Assembly (NCBI GenBank): GCA_964605235.1
Contig: CAZSBB010000077.1
Span: 1 to 6,740, forward strand
Reading direction: 5' to 3'
Source: CAZSBB01 sp964605235
GTDB lineage: Bacteria > Planctomycetota > Phycisphaerae > Phycisphaerales > Phycisphaeraceae
DNA: 6,740 nt
Every line of letters begins with the position of its first letter. Positions within the stretch are counted from its first letter, which is position 1. This document shows, piece by piece, positions 6,107 through 6,740 of the stretch. Under the pieces are notes generated by a model, which saw only the letters and a program-made list of their open reading frames with translations, ran no database searches and was not told the origin of the DNA. The translations under genes and the position numbers were made by a program.

Positions 6107-6143
6107 ACGGAAGGGCAGGGGAATGGCGGGGCGAGCGCAGCAA

Positions 6144-6260
6144 AACGAGCGGGAAGCGCCAGCGACGGGAAAGGCGTTCGGCGGACGTTGACCTACCGGT
6201 TTTACCGGTGAATGTCTGGCGTCCCTGCGCCCTTTCCGTCGCTCACGCTTCCGGCTCGTT
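6144..6260 (-). repeat. Element B: 117-bp inverted-repeat element, homologous to element A
   Basis: The arms 6144-6169 and 6235-6260 are inverted copies (22 of 26 positions), flanking a 65-bp core (6170-6234), exactly the size and plan of element A. Read on the minus strand it aligns with A along the full length without gaps, about 84 of 117 identities by hand count. Within the core, ACCGGT occurs at 6195-6200 and 6204-6209 with TTT between; the hexamer is self-complementary, so a small inner hairpin is possible. The first arm, in sense with the membrane-protein gene, supplies that gene's last five codons (Asn-Glu-Pro-Glu-Ala) and its TGA. The far end lies about 38 bp upstream of the candidate alaS -10 box. 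Confidence 0.85.
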
Positions 6261-6566
6261 GGGGAGATGGGACGTTGTCGTCGTTGCTTGTGCGCCTGGT
6301 TGATTGGGAGCCGTCTTGAGCCGTTGGGCAAGGCGCGCCCGATGTGCCTGATACTCCTGCTCCTCGCGCACCAGCTTGGCGCGTCCGGCATTCCACAGCA
6401 GGAAAACAACAGCCCCCAGCGGAATGACCAGCACCACGATGAACCAGAGGATTCGGTCGGTGGGTTGACGGAAATGCGCCTCCGGCAAGCCGAAAATGAC
6501 CACCAGTTGCCAGAGCCAGATGACACCCAAGGCTAGCAGCAGCAGGCTCTCGGTATGCCCAAACAT
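6243..6566 (-). CDS. Small two-helix membrane protein with PLDc_N-like domain
   Basis: This 107-residue protein has two hydrophobic helices, about 7-26 (SLLLLALGVIWLWQLVVIFG) and 39-58 (ILWFIVVLVIPLGAVVFLLW), joined by a short polar loop with GLPEAHFRQPTDR. The pattern of a first helix, a P-T-D-R loop, then W-x-x-V-V-x-x-x-P-L-G-A-x-x-F-L-L-W is that of the PLDc_N (phospholipase D-nuclease N-terminal) membrane domain, which also occurs alone in small proteins of unknown function. No catalytic HKD motif is present, so enzymatic activity is not predicted. The tail (about 61-107) is charged, then Thr/Pro-rich and probably disordered. The ATG at 6566 is chosen because the helix begins at once and GGGGG lies 7 nt upstream; an in-frame TTG at 6614 would only add 16 unlike residues. 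The last five residues and the stop come from element B. Confidence 0.7.
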   Translation of the reverse strand: MFGHTESLLLLALGVIWLWQLVVIFGLPEAHFRQPTDRILWFIVVLVIPLGAVVFLLWNAGRAKLVREEQEYQAHRARLAQRLKTAPNQPGAQATTTTSHLPNEPEA

Positions 6567-6632
6567 GACAAAACCCCCAGCGACAGGTTGACGATAACCC
6601 CGTACCACGACCAAGTCCGACGAACTGGCATC

Positions 6633-6660
6633 AGTATCGTCGTTGTCGATGGCGCGTCAA
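6633..6660 (-). promoter_or_regulatory. Candidate sigma70 promoter for the membrane-protein gene
   Basis: On the minus strand TTGACG (6660-6655, 5 of 6 to the -35 consensus) is followed after 16 bp by GATACT (6638-6633, 4 of 6 to the -10). Transcription would begin near 6626, leaving a leader of about 60 nt. The remaining right-edge sequence, 6661-6740, shows no gene or other site that I can support. Confidence 0.4.
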
Positions 6661-6740
6661 TCGTGAGTGATGATATTCCGGGGGCGGGGGCTTAGAGCGA
6701 TTCGCGCCATTTGCGACCGGATGTCATAATGCGTCATCCC

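Noticed and set aside
3378..6107. A 909-codon open frame on the plus strand opposite alaS
   Set aside because: It is antisense to a certain gene. Its composition (rich in H, R, G, A, V, D with no recognisable domain) is what the complement of GC-biased codons gives, and it has no ribosome site or family motif.
6030..6143. N-terminal extension of alaS from a TTG at 6143
   Set aside because: The 38 extra residues do not resemble AlaRS and begin at the edge of element B. The ATG at 6029 has an AGGAG at good spacing and the family N-terminus.
6722..6731. TGTCATAATG shared between the two window ends (also at 17-26)
   Set aside because: About twenty chance 10-mer matches are expected in a window of this size, and the flanks do not extend the match.
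6661..6740. A plus-strand promoter or divergent gene start at the right edge (CATAAT at 6725-6730)
   Set aside because: No acceptable -35 lies at 16-18 bp and the window ends before any coding start could be seen.

Overview
The window is a GC-rich piece of bacterial chromosome carrying six ordinary protein genes. Three of its intergenic gaps hold inverted-repeat elements and a fourth holds two opposed 8-bp repeat arrays. The best guess for the host is a planctomycete, probably of the Phycisphaerae type. This rests on a DapL-type lysine pathway, an AlaRS with eukaryote-like signature segments, a separate CoaC, and short GAGCC...CGTnAG palindromic repeats between genes. It is an inference from memory of such genomes, not from a search.

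Layout. Left edge (1-135): two perfect 14-bp direct repeats, then a sigma70-like promoter and a good Shine-Dalgarno. Plus strand: rpoZ (136-384, RNA polymerase omega) and coaC (426-1034, phosphopantothenoylcysteine decarboxylase without the CoaB ligase half). The gap 1035-1224 separates coaC from the converging minus-strand block and is mostly filled by inverted-repeat element A (1067-1183). Minus strand, in transcription order from the right: a small two-helix membrane protein with a PLDc_N-type domain (6566-6243), alaS (6029-3216), dapL (3110-1872) and a flavin split-barrel (pyridoxamine-phosphate-oxidase-like, YhbP-like) protein (1698-1225). Element B (6144-6260) lies between the membrane protein and alaS, element C (3128-3207) between alaS and dapL, and the 8-bp arrays (1704-1743 and 1839-1877) between dapL and the flavin protein. 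The right edge (6567-6740) holds a candidate promoter for the membrane protein and nothing else that I recognise.

How the genes fit together. All identified functions are housekeeping: transcription, coenzyme A synthesis, alanyl-tRNA charging, and lysine/peptidoglycan diaminopimelate synthesis. rpoZ and coaC look like one operon. The four minus-strand genes are co-directional, but gaps of 105-213 bp filled with hairpin-forming repeats make a tight operon uncertain.

The most notable content is not coding. Elements A and B are full-length homologues: each is 117 bp, with 26-bp terminal inverted repeats around a core of exactly 65 bp. Both lie in sense orientation at the 3' end of a gene, and B supplies the last five codons and the stop codon of the gene it abuts. 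I found no defence system, CRISPR array, RNA gene or intact mobile element.
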